A DNA stretch of 64,000 bases from Pseudomonadota bacterium. Lineage in GTDB: Bacteria; Pseudomonadota; Gammaproteobacteria; Burkholderiales; SG8-39. Position 1 is the first letter of the stretch. Every line of letters starts with the position of its first letter. The DNA lies in the NCBI GenBank assembly GCA_947455195.1, contig CANGMI010000003.1, positions 385,620 to 449,619 on the forward strand. The letters run 5' to 3'. Positions 16,842-24,974 of this stretch are shown one piece after another. The notes under the pieces are model-generated. The model was not told the DNA's origin. It saw only the letters and a list, made by a program, of their open reading frames with translations, and did no database searches. A program made the position numbers and the translations under genes.

Positions 16842-17981
16842 TCAGGGTCGCCAGATGAGACTCGCATCAACCCGCTCGAGAGTGCGTTGTCCGGTCAGTG
16901 CCATGGTCACATCGAGCTCGCGCCGGATGAGTTCGATGGCGGTACGCACGCCCTGCTCGCCACCGGCGCCGAGGCCGTAGAGAAAAGCCTTGCCGATCAT
17001 CACGCCGTGGGCGCCCAGCGCCAGGGCCTTGATCACGTCCTGCCCCGAGCGGATGCCGCCATCAAACCAGACCTCGCTACGGCCACCGATGGCATCGACC
17101 ACGGACGGCAGCGCGGCAATCGACGAGGGCGCACCATCGAGCTGGCGCCCACCATGATTCGAAACCACGATGGCGTCGGCACCGGTGGCGGCGGCGAGGC
17201 GCGCGTCTTCAGGGTCGAGCACGCCCTTCAGGATGAGCTTGCCGGGCCAGATCGAGCGAATCCACTCGACATCGGCCCAGTTGAGCGACGGATCGAACTG
17301 CCCGGCAATCCAGTGCGACAAGGTCTTCAGATTGCCCGCGGCCTTGATCTGACCCGCCAGATTGCCAAAGGTCTTGCGCTTGCCCGAGAGCACCCCCAGG
17401 GCCCAGCGTGGCTTGGAGGCAATGTCGAGGGCGTTGGCGAGCGTGAGACGCGGCGGCACCGCCAGCCCGTTGCGGATGTCCTGATGACGCTGCCCCTGGA
17501 TCTGCAGATCGAGGGTCAGCACGAGCGCCGAGCAGCGGGCAGCGATGGCTCGCTCGATCAGCGACTTGACGAACCCCCGATCGCGCATCACGTAGAGTTG
17601 AAACCAGAACGGCTTGTCGACTGCAGCCTGCACATCCTCGATCGAGCAGATCGACATGGTCGACAGACAGAACGGAATGCCTGCGGCCTGCGCCGCGCGC
17701 GCTGCGAGGATCTCGCCATCGCGGTGCACCAGACCGGTGAGCCCGGTGGGTGCCAGTGCTACCGGCATCATCACCGGCTCACCGAGCAAGGTGCTCGCGG
17801 TCGAACGATCCGACACATCGACCATCACCCGCTGACGCAAGCGCAGCGCCGCAAGGTCACCCCGGTTTGATGCCAGGGTCATCTCATCGTAGGAACCCCG
17901 ATCGACATAGTCGAACATCGCGCGGGCCACACGGCGGCGCGCAATGGCGCGCAGGTCTTCGATGCAGGTGATGGGGGGCAT
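16842..17981 (-). CDS. FMN-dependent alpha-hydroxy-acid dehydrogenase/oxidase
   Basis: This 379-residue protein starts at ATG 17981 (MPPITCIEDLRAIARRRV). It is a full-length member of the L-lactate dehydrogenase/glycolate oxidase family: N-terminal helix with AMFDYVDRGSYDE, PVALAPTGLTGLVHRDGE, the KGVLDPEDARLA segment with the FMN lysine, and the catalytic histidine in VVSNHGGRQLDG. It oxidises L-2-hydroxy acids such as lactate or mandelate. A LysR regulator is transcribed divergently 177 bases away, which suggests that it controls this gene. Confidence 0.9.
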   Translation of the reverse strand: MPPITCIEDLRAIARRRVARAMFDYVDRGSYDEMTLASNRGDLAALRLRQRVMVDVSDRSTASTLLGEPVMMPVALAPTGLTGLVHRDGEILAARAAQAAGIPFCLSTMSICSIEDVQAAVDKPFWFQLYVMRDRGFVKSLIERAIAARCSALVLTLDLQIQGQRHQDIRNGLAVPPRLTLANALDIASKPRWALGVLSGKRKTFGNLAGQIKAAGNLKTLSHWIAGQFDPSLNWADVEWIRSIWPGKLILKGVLDPEDARLAAATGADAIVVSNHGGRQLDGAPSSIAALPSVVDAIGGRSEVWFDGGIRSGQDVIKALALGAHGVMIGKAFLYGLGAGGEQGVRTAIELIRRELDVTMALTGQRTLERVDASLIWRP

Positions 17982-18103
17982 GCGGTCCTCGGACAGAGTC
18001 AATGCTGGGGGGTGACAATGCCGCGATTCTGCCTCAAAGCGCGGGGCGGGCTCGCGCCGCACGCGGCGGCGGGGCGTACCGGGTCCGCGGACATTCCGGC
18101 AGG

Positions 18104-18124
18104 GCTCTCCCGTACCGGGAGAGC
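18104..18124. promoter_or_regulatory. Perfect 9-bp inverted repeat between divergent dehydrogenase and LysR genes
   Basis: GCTCTCCCG (18104-18112), TAC, CGGGAGAGC (18116-18124) is a perfect palindrome located 33 bases before the LysR start codon. In the divergent intergenic region of a LysR gene it is a candidate regulator site, although the arms do not show the T-N11-A pattern typical of LysR targets. As RNA it would be a short strong hairpin in the lysR leader. Confidence 0.45.
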
Positions 18125-18157
18125 GTCGTGCCCACCCCCGGGCGTTAGACTGGTGCC

Positions 18158-19207
18158 ATGGAACTCTACTGGCTGCAGGACTTTCTCGCCCTGGTACGGA
18201 CCGGCAGCTTCTCGCGCGCAGCCGCCGAGCGTCATGTCACGCAATCGGCCTTGAGCCGTCGCATCCAGGCGCTCGAAGACTGGACGGGCGCACCACTCTT
18301 TGACCGCAGCAGCCATCCGGTCAGCCTCACCCTGCCGGGTCAGCAACTGCTGCCCATCGCGGTCGCAAGCGTCGAGCCTCTGCTCGACTTCCGGGCCTCG
18401 ATCCGCACGCAATCGGCAGCAGCGGCACCCACGGTGTCATTCATGATGCCCACGGCTTGCTCGGCAGGCATCTTTCCGGCGCTCCTTGCGCGGCTTAACC
18501 GGGAGATCGGGCCACTGACTGGCCTGGGCAGCGTGCAGCGCATTGATGAGGTGGCAGAGCGCTACGTCGGGGGCGAGTCCGACCTCGCGCTCTCCTACCG
18601 ACACCCGTCGCTCCCGCGCCCCGTGGCATTCAAGACGCTCGCAGCCATCGAAATCGGTGATGAGCCACTCATTCCGGTCTGCTCCGCACAACGCCAGGGA
18701 CAACCGGGGTACGGACTGCCGGCACGCGCCGAAGCGCCACTCGCCTGGCTCCCGTACGGCCGCAATTCCTTCATCGGGCGCGCTGTCGACGATGAGGTGG
18801 CCCGACGGGTGGTCGCCGTACGCACCCACCCGCTCTTCGAAGACCCGCTCATCTTCGTGCTGAAGGAACTCGCCCTGCAGGGGCTGGGCGTGGCCTGGCT
18901 GCCACGCTCGACGATCGAGCGCAACCTGGGCGATGGCAGCCTGGTTCGCGCCGGCACCCCCGAATGGGATATCCCGCTGACCGTGGAGTTGCTGCGTCGT
19001 CGCACGGCCCTGTCCCCGGCAGCGGAGGCGGTGTGGGCGCTGCTGGCCTCGGGGGCCTCGGCGGTATCCGAGATCACGCAGACATCGGCGGCGGCAACAA
19101 CGAACCCCGGAACGAAATCGGCGACGAGGGGTTCTGGCTCGATGGCGCCAGACGCACCGAAACCGGCCAGGGCGGCATCACATCGCCGGGCTCCAGCCCG
19201 CGGGTGA
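18158..19207 (+). CDS. LysR-family transcriptional regulator with a long C-terminal tail
   Basis: The protein is 349 residues from ATG 18158. The N-terminal winged helix is clear (MELYWLQDFLALVRTGSFSRAAAERHVTQSALSRRIQALE), followed by the effector domain with PLIPVCSAQRQG and a late VKELALQGLGVAWLP-like segment (here LKELALQGLGVAWLP). Typical LysR proteins end near 300 residues. The last roughly 45 residues are low-complexity Ala/Thr/Pro/Arg and overlap the 3' end of the convergent GTPase gene by 134 bases, so the tail is probably a stop-codon shift with no dedicated domain. It likely regulates the divergent hydroxyacid dehydrogenase. Confidence 0.9.
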   Translation: MELYWLQDFLALVRTGSFSRAAAERHVTQSALSRRIQALEDWTGAPLFDRSSHPVSLTLPGQQLLPIAVASVEPLLDFRASIRTQSAAAAPTVSFMMPTACSAGIFPALLARLNREIGPLTGLGSVQRIDEVAERYVGGESDLALSYRHPSLPRPVAFKTLAAIEIGDEPLIPVCSAQRQGQPGYGLPARAEAPLAWLPYGRNSFIGRAVDDEVARRVVAVRTHPLFEDPLIFVLKELALQGLGVAWLPRSTIERNLGDGSLVRAGTPEWDIPLTVELLRRRTALSPAAEAVWALLASGASAVSEITQTSAAATTNPGTKSATRGSGSMAPDAPKPARAASHRRAPARG

Positions 19208-20117
19208 TCAGCACCACCTGACTGGTCGTACAGGGGCGATCGAGATACTCGGGGCGACCCACCCGATGCTGCACCAGATGCAGCACGAGCGATCGGGCAT
19301 CGCCCTCGATGGCAACAATGCCCTTCACGCGCAGGAGGCGCGCCCCGCAGCCATCGGCCAGTTCATGCAGCCAGCGACCGATGACGGCCATCGGCTCGGC
19401 ACTCGTCCACTCCAGGATGAAGGCGCTTACCGCGTCGTCATGAGCCGCACGCAAGGCGCGGGTGGGCACGACACGCCCGACCCGGGGCGCTGCCGGTTCG
19501 AACCATGCCTGATCGATCACACCCCGATCTGCAAGGGCCTGGGGCGCATGCGGGTTGAGTTCGGCCAGTCGCGCCTGGAGCGATGCCACCACGTCCGGTG
19601 CCAACGATTCGGCGTGTGTCACCAGCAAGCGATCGGCCAGCACCACCTGGCGCCAGCTTTCGTTCTCGTGCGCGAGGGCGGCAGGCGCAAAGAGCGCATC
19701 GACGAGGGTCACGATCGCCTCGAGGCGATAGCGCCCGGCAAGGGCCGCCGACTCGGCAAAAAGCTGCAGGATGGGGCCCGGCTCGGCCAGGCCACTCGTC
19801 TCGACCACCACGCGCTCGAAGGCGGGCATCTCGCCGCGCGTCACGGCACGACCGAGGCGCAGCAGGGCTTCCACGAGGTCGGCCCGCACCTCGCAGCACA
19901 CGCAGCCGCCGGGGAGGAGCACCACCTCTTCGTTCGAGCGCTCGACCAGCGCATGGTCGATGCCTACCGCGCCGAACTCGTTCACCACGACCGCCGCGTC
20001 GCGCAGGACACCGCTGCACAGCGCCGCATTGAGGAGCGTGGTCTTGCCCGCGCCCAGTGATCCGGTGAGGATCAGGACGGGCAGCGGTGCAGGGAGCCTG
20101 GTCAGCATCGGCGCCAT
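19074..20117 (-). CDS. CobW/COG0523-family G3E GTPase (metal chaperone-like)
   Basis: This 347-residue protein has the Walker A GSLGAGKTTLL at about 19-29, the metal-binding GGCVCC at about 69-74, and the switch/Walker B ETSGLAEPGPI at about 107-117. The family delivers zinc, cobalt or iron to client enzymes using GTP. The guanine-specificity motif that normally reads TKxD appears as THAE in LADRLLVTHAES, which may alter nucleotide preference. No His-rich loop is seen. It lies 81 bases downstream of the cinA-like gene on the same strand and could be the last gene of that operon. Confidence 0.87.
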   Translation of the reverse strand: MAPMLTRLPAPLPVLILTGSLGAGKTTLLNAALCSGVLRDAAVVVNEFGAVGIDHALVERSNEEVVLLPGGCVCCEVRADLVEALLRLGRAVTRGEMPAFERVVVETSGLAEPGPILQLFAESAALAGRYRLEAIVTLVDALFAPAALAHENESWRQVVLADRLLVTHAESLAPDVVASLQARLAELNPHAPQALADRGVIDQAWFEPAAPRVGRVVPTRALRAAHDDAVSAFILEWTSAEPMAVIGRWLHELADGCGARLLRVKGIVAIEGDARSLVLHLVQHRVGRPEYLDRPCTTSQVVLITRGLEPGDVMPPWPVSVRLAPSSQNPSSPISFRGSLLPPPMSA

Positions 20118-20198
20118 CCGGACGCGCGACCGGGTCGACCCCGAATCGAGCGCGGATCACGAGCAGCGCCCGACCGACTCATCGCAAATGCGCCCGGG

Positions 20199-20687
20199 TC
20201 AGCCCAGCTGCTTCACGATCAGATCGAGCGCCGCACCCACCGCCGCCATGCGCACGCCATCACGGTCACCGGGAAACACATGGCGCTCGACGAGCGTCGC
20301 GGCACCCGGACGCGCCGCCGCGATGTAGCAGGTGCCCACCGGATTGCGCTCGTTGCCACCGCCGGGGCCTGCATACCCGGTGACAGCCACCGATACGCCA
20401 GCACCCGAATTCGCCAGCGCACCTTCGGCCAGGCCCTGAGTCACCTCGGCACTCACGGCGCCGTGGGCACGCGAGACGTCCTCGGAAACCCCCAGGCCCG
20501 TTGCCTTGGCCGAGTCGTGATAGAGCACGAACCCGCGCTCGAAGATCTTCGAAGCACCCGACACCGAGGTGAGGCAACCTGACACCAGACCTGCCGTGCA
20601 GGTCTCGGCCGTCACGATACGAACGCCGGCGGCCTTGGCGGCGTCGAGCGCGCGCGAGGCGCGCTCAAGCAGATCAGCGGGAAACAT
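20199..20687 (-). CDS. CinA C-terminal-domain / PncC-type nicotinamide-nucleotide amidohydrolase
   Basis: This 162-residue single-domain protein contains the PncC signature: RIVTAETCTAGLVSGCLTSVSGAS, with the catalytic Ser/Thr region (TAGLVSG, usually SxTGG), then AEGALANSGAGVSVAVTGYAGPGGG and NPVGTCYIA. PncC enzymes convert nicotinamide mononucleotide to nicotinate mononucleotide. Its start overlaps the end of the amidohydrolase gene by 14 bases, placing it last in the coupled operon that begins with a NadC-like gene. In that setting it may act on the nucleotide product of the first enzyme. Confidence 0.88.
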   Translation of the reverse strand: MFPADLLERASRALDAAKAAGVRIVTAETCTAGLVSGCLTSVSGASKIFERGFVLYHDSAKATGLGVSEDVSRAHGAVSAEVTQGLAEGALANSGAGVSVAVTGYAGPGGGNERNPVGTCYIAAARPGAATLVERHVFPGDRDGVRMAAVGAALDLIVKQLG

Positions 20688-21954
20688 GAGGGGTGTTCTC
20701 CTGGAGGGTGTTGGTGAAGGCGCGACCGCCTTTCATGACGAGCCGCAGGCGTGCGCGCTCCTCGAGCAGCCGGATGTTGTCGAGCGGGTTGCCTTCGAGC
20801 ACCAGTACGTCGGCGAACCGTCCGGCCTCGAGCACGCCGACGTCGGCACGACCCACACAGGCCGCCGCCTGACTGGTGGCCGCCACCAGCGCCTGCATCG
20901 GGGTCATGCCCAGCCACTCGACCATGAAACGGAACTCGACCATGTTCTCGCCCACCAGCAGGCGGTGCGACTGATCGGTGCCAAAGGCCACCTTGACGCC
21001 GCGGCGCACCGCCTCCTGCCAGATCGGAATCTGCGCCTGCATCCGGTCGAAGATCTCGCGCTCCTTGGTGTCTTCCTGCGCGAGCTGCTGCTTGTCCCAG
21101 GCAGCGTTGGCCTTGCGGTGTTCGAGGGAGAGCGGCACGAGGGCAAGGGTGGGCACCCACCAGGTGCCGTGACGCAGCATGAGGTCGATGCACTGCTCGT
21201 CGATGAACCAGCCATGCTCGAGCGAGTGAATGCCGGCCCCGAGCGCAGTGAGGATGCCATCGAGCCCTTCGGCGTGCACGGCAACGGTCTTGCGACGCAT
21301 CGCCGCCTCGCTCACCGCCACCGCAATTTCCTCGTGCGTGAACTGCGGCTCGTCCCACGAGTCGGTCACCGAGGTGATGCCCCCGGTGGCGCAGATCTTG
21401 ATGAAGTCGGCACCCGCCATGAGGAGTTGCCGCACCAGACGGCGCACTTCATCAACGCCATCGGCGACCGGGCTGGGAAGCCATGCGCGCTTTTGCACGC
21501 GCAAGCCCGCCGGCACCCAGGCATCGCCATGGCCACCGGTCTGCGACACCATGGCAATGGCAATCAGCAGGCGCGGGCCGTCGATGTAGCCCTCGGCAAT
21601 CGCCTCGCGAAAGCCGGCATCGGCACCACCCATGTCACGCGCCGTGGTGACCCCGCAGGCCAGTGTCTCGCGCAGCACTTCGGTGGAGCGCAGCACGTTG
21701 TAGGTGGGAGTGTTGAGCAGGTGCTGGCGCATGTCGCGCGCACGATAGGTGCCGTGCACATGGCAGTCGATGATGCCGGGCAGGATGGTGTGACCCGCGG
21801 CATCGATCACGCGCGTGCCCGCGGGCAGCGCGATCGAGCCCGCAGGTCCGGCGGCGATGATCCGCTCGCCTTCGATGAGCACGGTGGCATTGGAGACCGG
21901 GTCGGCCCCGCTGCCATCGATGAGGGTGCCACCGGTGATCGCCAGGGTTGTCAC
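20674..21954 (-). CDS. Metal-dependent amidohydrolase (imidazolonepropionase/prolidase-like)
   Basis: This 426-residue protein starts at GTG 21954, one base after the aldehyde dehydrogenase stop. It has the amidohydrolase set: DCHVHGTYR (HxH), a lysine in DFIKICATGG suited to carboxylation, HAEGLDG, HSLEHGWF and a late aspartate in FGTDQSH. This pattern matches the group that includes cyclic imide, arginine and dipeptide hydrolases. It would open a ring or cleave an amide in the pathway encoded by the operon. No signal peptide is present, so it is cytoplasmic. Confidence 0.9.
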   Translation of the reverse strand: MTTLAITGGTLIDGSGADPVSNATVLIEGERIIAAGPAGSIALPAGTRVIDAAGHTILPGIIDCHVHGTYRARDMRQHLLNTPTYNVLRSTEVLRETLACGVTTARDMGGADAGFREAIAEGYIDGPRLLIAIAMVSQTGGHGDAWVPAGLRVQKRAWLPSPVADGVDEVRRLVRQLLMAGADFIKICATGGITSVTDSWDEPQFTHEEIAVAVSEAAMRRKTVAVHAEGLDGILTALGAGIHSLEHGWFIDEQCIDLMLRHGTWWVPTLALVPLSLEHRKANAAWDKQQLAQEDTKEREIFDRMQAQIPIWQEAVRRGVKVAFGTDQSHRLLVGENMVEFRFMVEWLGMTPMQALVAATSQAAACVGRADVGVLEAGRFADVLVLEGNPLDNIRLLEERARLRLVMKGGRAFTNTLQENTPHVSR

Positions 21955-21955
21955 G

Positions 21956-23410
21956 CTATGCCTCCAGATCCACGAACACGTTCTTCACCTCGGTGTAGAG
22001 CGCAAGCGAGTGCATGCCCAGTTCGCGCCCCAGGCCCGACTTGCGATAGCCCCCGAAGGGGGCGAGAAACCCGTAACGGCTGGCACTGCCATGCGAATTC
22101 ACGCTGATCATGCCGGTGCGCACGGCACGCGCAACGCGCATGGCGCGCCCGATGTCACGGGTCCAGACCGAGCCGTTGAGCCCGTAGGGACTGTCATTGG
22201 CCATGCGCACCGCATCGGCCTCGGCGTCGAAAGGAATCACGACCACCACCGGACCGAAGATCTCTTCCTGCGCGACGCGCATGGTGTTGCTTGCCCGGGA
22301 AAGAATCGTCGGGGCATACCAGGTGCCCGACTCGAGACCAGCCGGCCGCGCACCGCCCGTGACCAGCGTGCAGCCCTCGGCCACACCCAGCTTCACATAG
22401 GCGTCGACACTCGCCCACTGCGCACGCGACACGAGCGGCCCGATCTCGGTAGCGGGGTCGAGCGGATCGCCCAGACGCACCGCACGAGTGGCCGTCGTGA
22501 ACGCCTCGAGGAAGGCATCGGCAGCACTGCGCTCGATGAAGATGCGCGTACGAGCCGAACAGCTCTGCCCGGCATTGCCGAAGGCTGCCATCACCGCCTG
22601 GCGCGCTGCCTTGGCGATGTCGGCATCGGCAAAGATGATGTTGGGGCTCTTGCCACCGAGCTCGAGCGTGATGCGCTTCACGTCATCGGCACCCCACTTG
22701 AGAAGCTTCGATCCGGTGGCGGTCTCGCCGGTGAACGAGATCTTGTCGATGCCCGGATGCCGTGCCAGATGCTCACCCAGGAGCGCGCCCGGGCCGGGGA
22801 TGATGTTGAGCACCCCCGCGGGCACACCGGCTTTCAGGGCAATGTCACCCAGCACGAGCGCGGTGAGCGGCGTGACGCTGGCGGGCTTGAGGAGAACCGT
22901 GCAGCCGGCCGCCAGCGCCGGGGCCACCTTCCAGGCCGCAGCGAGAAAGGGAAAGTTCCACGGCGTGATGGCTGCCACCACGCCCAGCGGTTCGCGCAGC
23001 GTGAAGTCGAGTACCCCGGCGCCCATCGGTATGGTGTCACCGAAGAACTTGTCCATCGCCCCGGCGTAGTACTCGAACACGTTGGCCGCACTCTCGACCT
23101 CGTTGGCCGAGTTGGCAATGGTCTTGCCGCCATTGCGCGTTTCAAGCTGCGCGATCTCGGGTGCGCGTGCGCGGATGCCCTCGGCGATGGCACGCAGGAT
23201 CTTGCCGCGCAGGAAAGGCTGCATGCCCGACCAGATGCCTGCATCAAACGCACGACGCGCGGCTGCCACCGCGCGGTCGACATCGGCGACAGCGGCACAG
23301 GCCACCGCAGCCAGCACCGACCCGTCGGTGGGGTTCAGCGTATCGAAGGTCGCACCCGTGGCGGCAGGGCCGAAGTCGCCGTCGATGAGAAGTTGCGTCT
23401 GCACGGTCAT
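21956..23410 (-). CDS. NAD(P)-dependent aldehyde dehydrogenase
   Basis: The protein is 484 residues from ATG 23410, which overlaps the HAD gene stop by ATGA (23407-23410). Motifs: TPWNFPFLAAAWKVAPALAAG, the cofactor loop FTGETATGSKL, catalytic glutamate in LELGGKSPN, catalytic cysteine in GNAGQSCSARTR, and EEIFGPVV. It is a full-length class-I-like dehydrogenase of the betaine/aminobutyraldehyde type and oxidises an aldehyde to the acid. It is co-translated with its neighbours, so the aldehyde is probably an intermediate of the operon's pathway. Confidence 0.93.
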   Translation of the reverse strand: MTVQTQLLIDGDFGPAATGATFDTLNPTDGSVLAAVACAAVADVDRAVAAARRAFDAGIWSGMQPFLRGKILRAIAEGIRARAPEIAQLETRNGGKTIANSANEVESAANVFEYYAGAMDKFFGDTIPMGAGVLDFTLREPLGVVAAITPWNFPFLAAAWKVAPALAAGCTVLLKPASVTPLTALVLGDIALKAGVPAGVLNIIPGPGALLGEHLARHPGIDKISFTGETATGSKLLKWGADDVKRITLELGGKSPNIIFADADIAKAARQAVMAAFGNAGQSCSARTRIFIERSAADAFLEAFTTATRAVRLGDPLDPATEIGPLVSRAQWASVDAYVKLGVAEGCTLVTGGARPAGLESGTWYAPTILSRASNTMRVAQEEIFGPVVVVIPFDAEADAVRMANDSPYGLNGSVWTRDIGRAMRVARAVRTGMISVNSHGSASRYGFLAPFGGYRKSGLGRELGMHSLALYTEVKNVFVDLEA

Positions 23411-24225
23411 GCAAAGAGCCTTTCGCAGTGCGCAGGCAACTGCGACAGACGGGTGAGATGGATATCGACCGCCGCGTCGATCTCGGTGGCGTGCGGTGCG
23501 ATCCACGCGGTATGCAGGCCGAGCGCCTTGGCCCCGCGCACATCGTTGGTGAGGTCGTCACCGACCATGAGGGTACGACCCGGCGCCGCGGGCAGTGCTC
23601 GCAAGGCCGGCGCATAGCATTCGGCGTGGGGCTTCAACCAGCCGGTATCGGAGGACACCACGACGGTCTCGAAAGACCGCAGCAGACCGGCGCGCTCGAG
23701 CGAGGCCGATACGACCGGCCCGTGCGGATAGTTCGACACCACCCCGAGCCGACAGGTGCGCGCGAGGGTCTCGACCACCTCGAGCGCATCGTCGAGCACA
23801 CGCGCATCGAGCGTCACCTGATGGCCCAGTGCGTCGGCCACCGGCGCCAGCGCCTCGAGCGTCGGAGGCGCACTGCTGCCTGCCAGGCGCATGGCCAGCA
23901 CGAAGCGCTCGGCAAACGAATGCTCGCGCTGGGTCTCGCGCGAGAAGGCAATCTGGCGGCGGCACGCTTCACGGTAGCAGCCGATGAAGTGCTCGAAGCC
24001 GAGCGACCGATCGGCTTCGGCCAGCACGGGCAGAAGGTCCGTGGCAAAGATGCGCTCGACACAGGCCAGATGCCGCTCGGGGTCGTGGATCATGCCGGGC
24101 ACCCACATCAGGGTTTCGCCCCAATCGAAGAGCACCACGGGCCTCGGGTCGAGTCCAGCCACCGAAGCAGCACCCGCAGCAGCCGGGACCGCAGACGACG
24201 AGGTGTGGGGCGCAGCCAGTGCCAT
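23407..24225 (-). CDS. HAD-superfamily protein with an altered catalytic motif
   Basis: This 272-residue protein starts at ATG 24225, sharing one base with the upstream stop (TGATG). HAD motifs are in order: VVLFDWGETL (D34), VVSNYPHG, GWLKPHAE and MVGDDLTNDVRGAKALG. The canonical DxDxT is DWGET here, so the second aspartate, the acid/base in phosphatases, is glycine. Some HAD subgroups share this, and dehalogenase-like members do not need it. A phosphatase role is thus unsure. The first 25 residues are Ala/Ser-rich and probably disordered. Confidence 0.84.
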   Translation of the reverse strand: MALAAPHTSSSAVPAAAGAASVAGLDPRPVVLFDWGETLMWVPGMIHDPERHLACVERIFATDLLPVLAEADRSLGFEHFIGCYREACRRQIAFSRETQREHSFAERFVLAMRLAGSSAPPTLEALAPVADALGHQVTLDARVLDDALEVVETLARTCRLGVVSNYPHGPVVSASLERAGLLRSFETVVVSSDTGWLKPHAECYAPALRALPAAPGRTLMVGDDLTNDVRGAKALGLHTAWIAPHATEIDAAVDIHLTRLSQLPAHCERLFA

Positions 24226-24974
24226 CAGGCAGCCGCCATCGCTTCATCAACCAGTGCCCGCGCCGCGGCAGCCTGATCGGCAGCCCCGTAGACCGCACGG
24301 CCGACGACGCCATAGAGCGGGCAGCCATGGGCCGCCCGCACCAGATCGCCGATATTGCCCCCGAGGGGACCGATGCCTGGCACGATGAAGACCGGTGAGG
24401 CCATGCGGCTCTTGAGGCGCGCCGAGTGGTAGCGCAGCTTGTCGGTGGTGTTGCCCGGAATCACGAAGTGATCGGCACCGACTTCGGCCGCCTTGTCGAT
24501 GATGCGCTCGAGGGCGTCATCGGCCACATAGCCACCCCCCGAGACGTTGTAGTCGGGAAAGGGCAGATCGCCCCCGACCAGCGGCAGGATGCCCCGGCGC
24601 AGGGTTTCACCGACAAAGCCCTCGACCGCCCGCGGGCCGGCCACCGGAAAGAGGATGAGCCCATCGACACCCGCATCGGCGGCGAGCGCTGCAAACTTCG
24701 CGGCCATGTCGAAGACGTCGGGACCGGCCTTCTGATGATCGTAGAGGAGCGGCAAGTCGGTCTGCGTGCGCAGCACCCGGATGGCCTCGGCCAGACCCAG
24801 GCGCAGCGCCATCGTCATGCCGAGCTTGTAGCCCACCACGCCTTCGATGCCGGTGGTGAGATCGATGGTGTGCCGGCAGGCATCGACTGTGTCGGCATCG
24901 AGCGCAACGATGATGCCGTGACGGGTACGAAACCGCACCGGGCTCGCGATCGGACCTGAGGCCGCGCCCGCCAT
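24225..24974 (-). CDS. Divergent orotidine-5'-phosphate decarboxylase-superfamily protein
   Basis: This 249-residue TIM-barrel protein matches the OMPDC superfamily: GIIVALDADT (D26), GYKLG (K50), then LLYDHQKAGPDVFD and a phosphate-binding end FIVPGIGPLGG...YGVVGRAVY. The catalytic array in true PyrF is D-x-K-x-x-D; here it reads D79-H-Q-K82-A-G-P-D86, with wider spacing. This DHQK form is known to me from a subset of annotated archaeal and bacterial PyrF proteins. It shares TGATG junctions with both neighbours. Genomic context (NadC-like, dehydrogenase, amidohydrolase) is unlike pyrimidine synthesis, so it may decarboxylate another nucleotide or act as a 3-keto-hexulose-phosphate-type aldolase. 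Confidence 0.75.
   Translation of the reverse strand: MAGAASGPIASPVRFRTRHGIIVALDADTVDACRHTIDLTTGIEGVVGYKLGMTMALRLGLAEAIRVLRTQTDLPLLYDHQKAGPDVFDMAAKFAALAADAGVDGLILFPVAGPRAVEGFVGETLRRGILPLVGGDLPFPDYNVSGGGYVADDALERIIDKAAEVGADHFVIPGNTTDKLRYHSARLKSRMASPVFIVPGIGPLGGNIGDLVRAAHGCPLYGVVGRAVYGAADQAAAARALVDEAMAAA

Noticed and set aside
24225-24974. Plain PyrF (pyrimidine synthesis)
   Set aside because: The catalytic spacing differs from canonical PyrF and the operon context is catabolic, so I kept a superfamily-level call.
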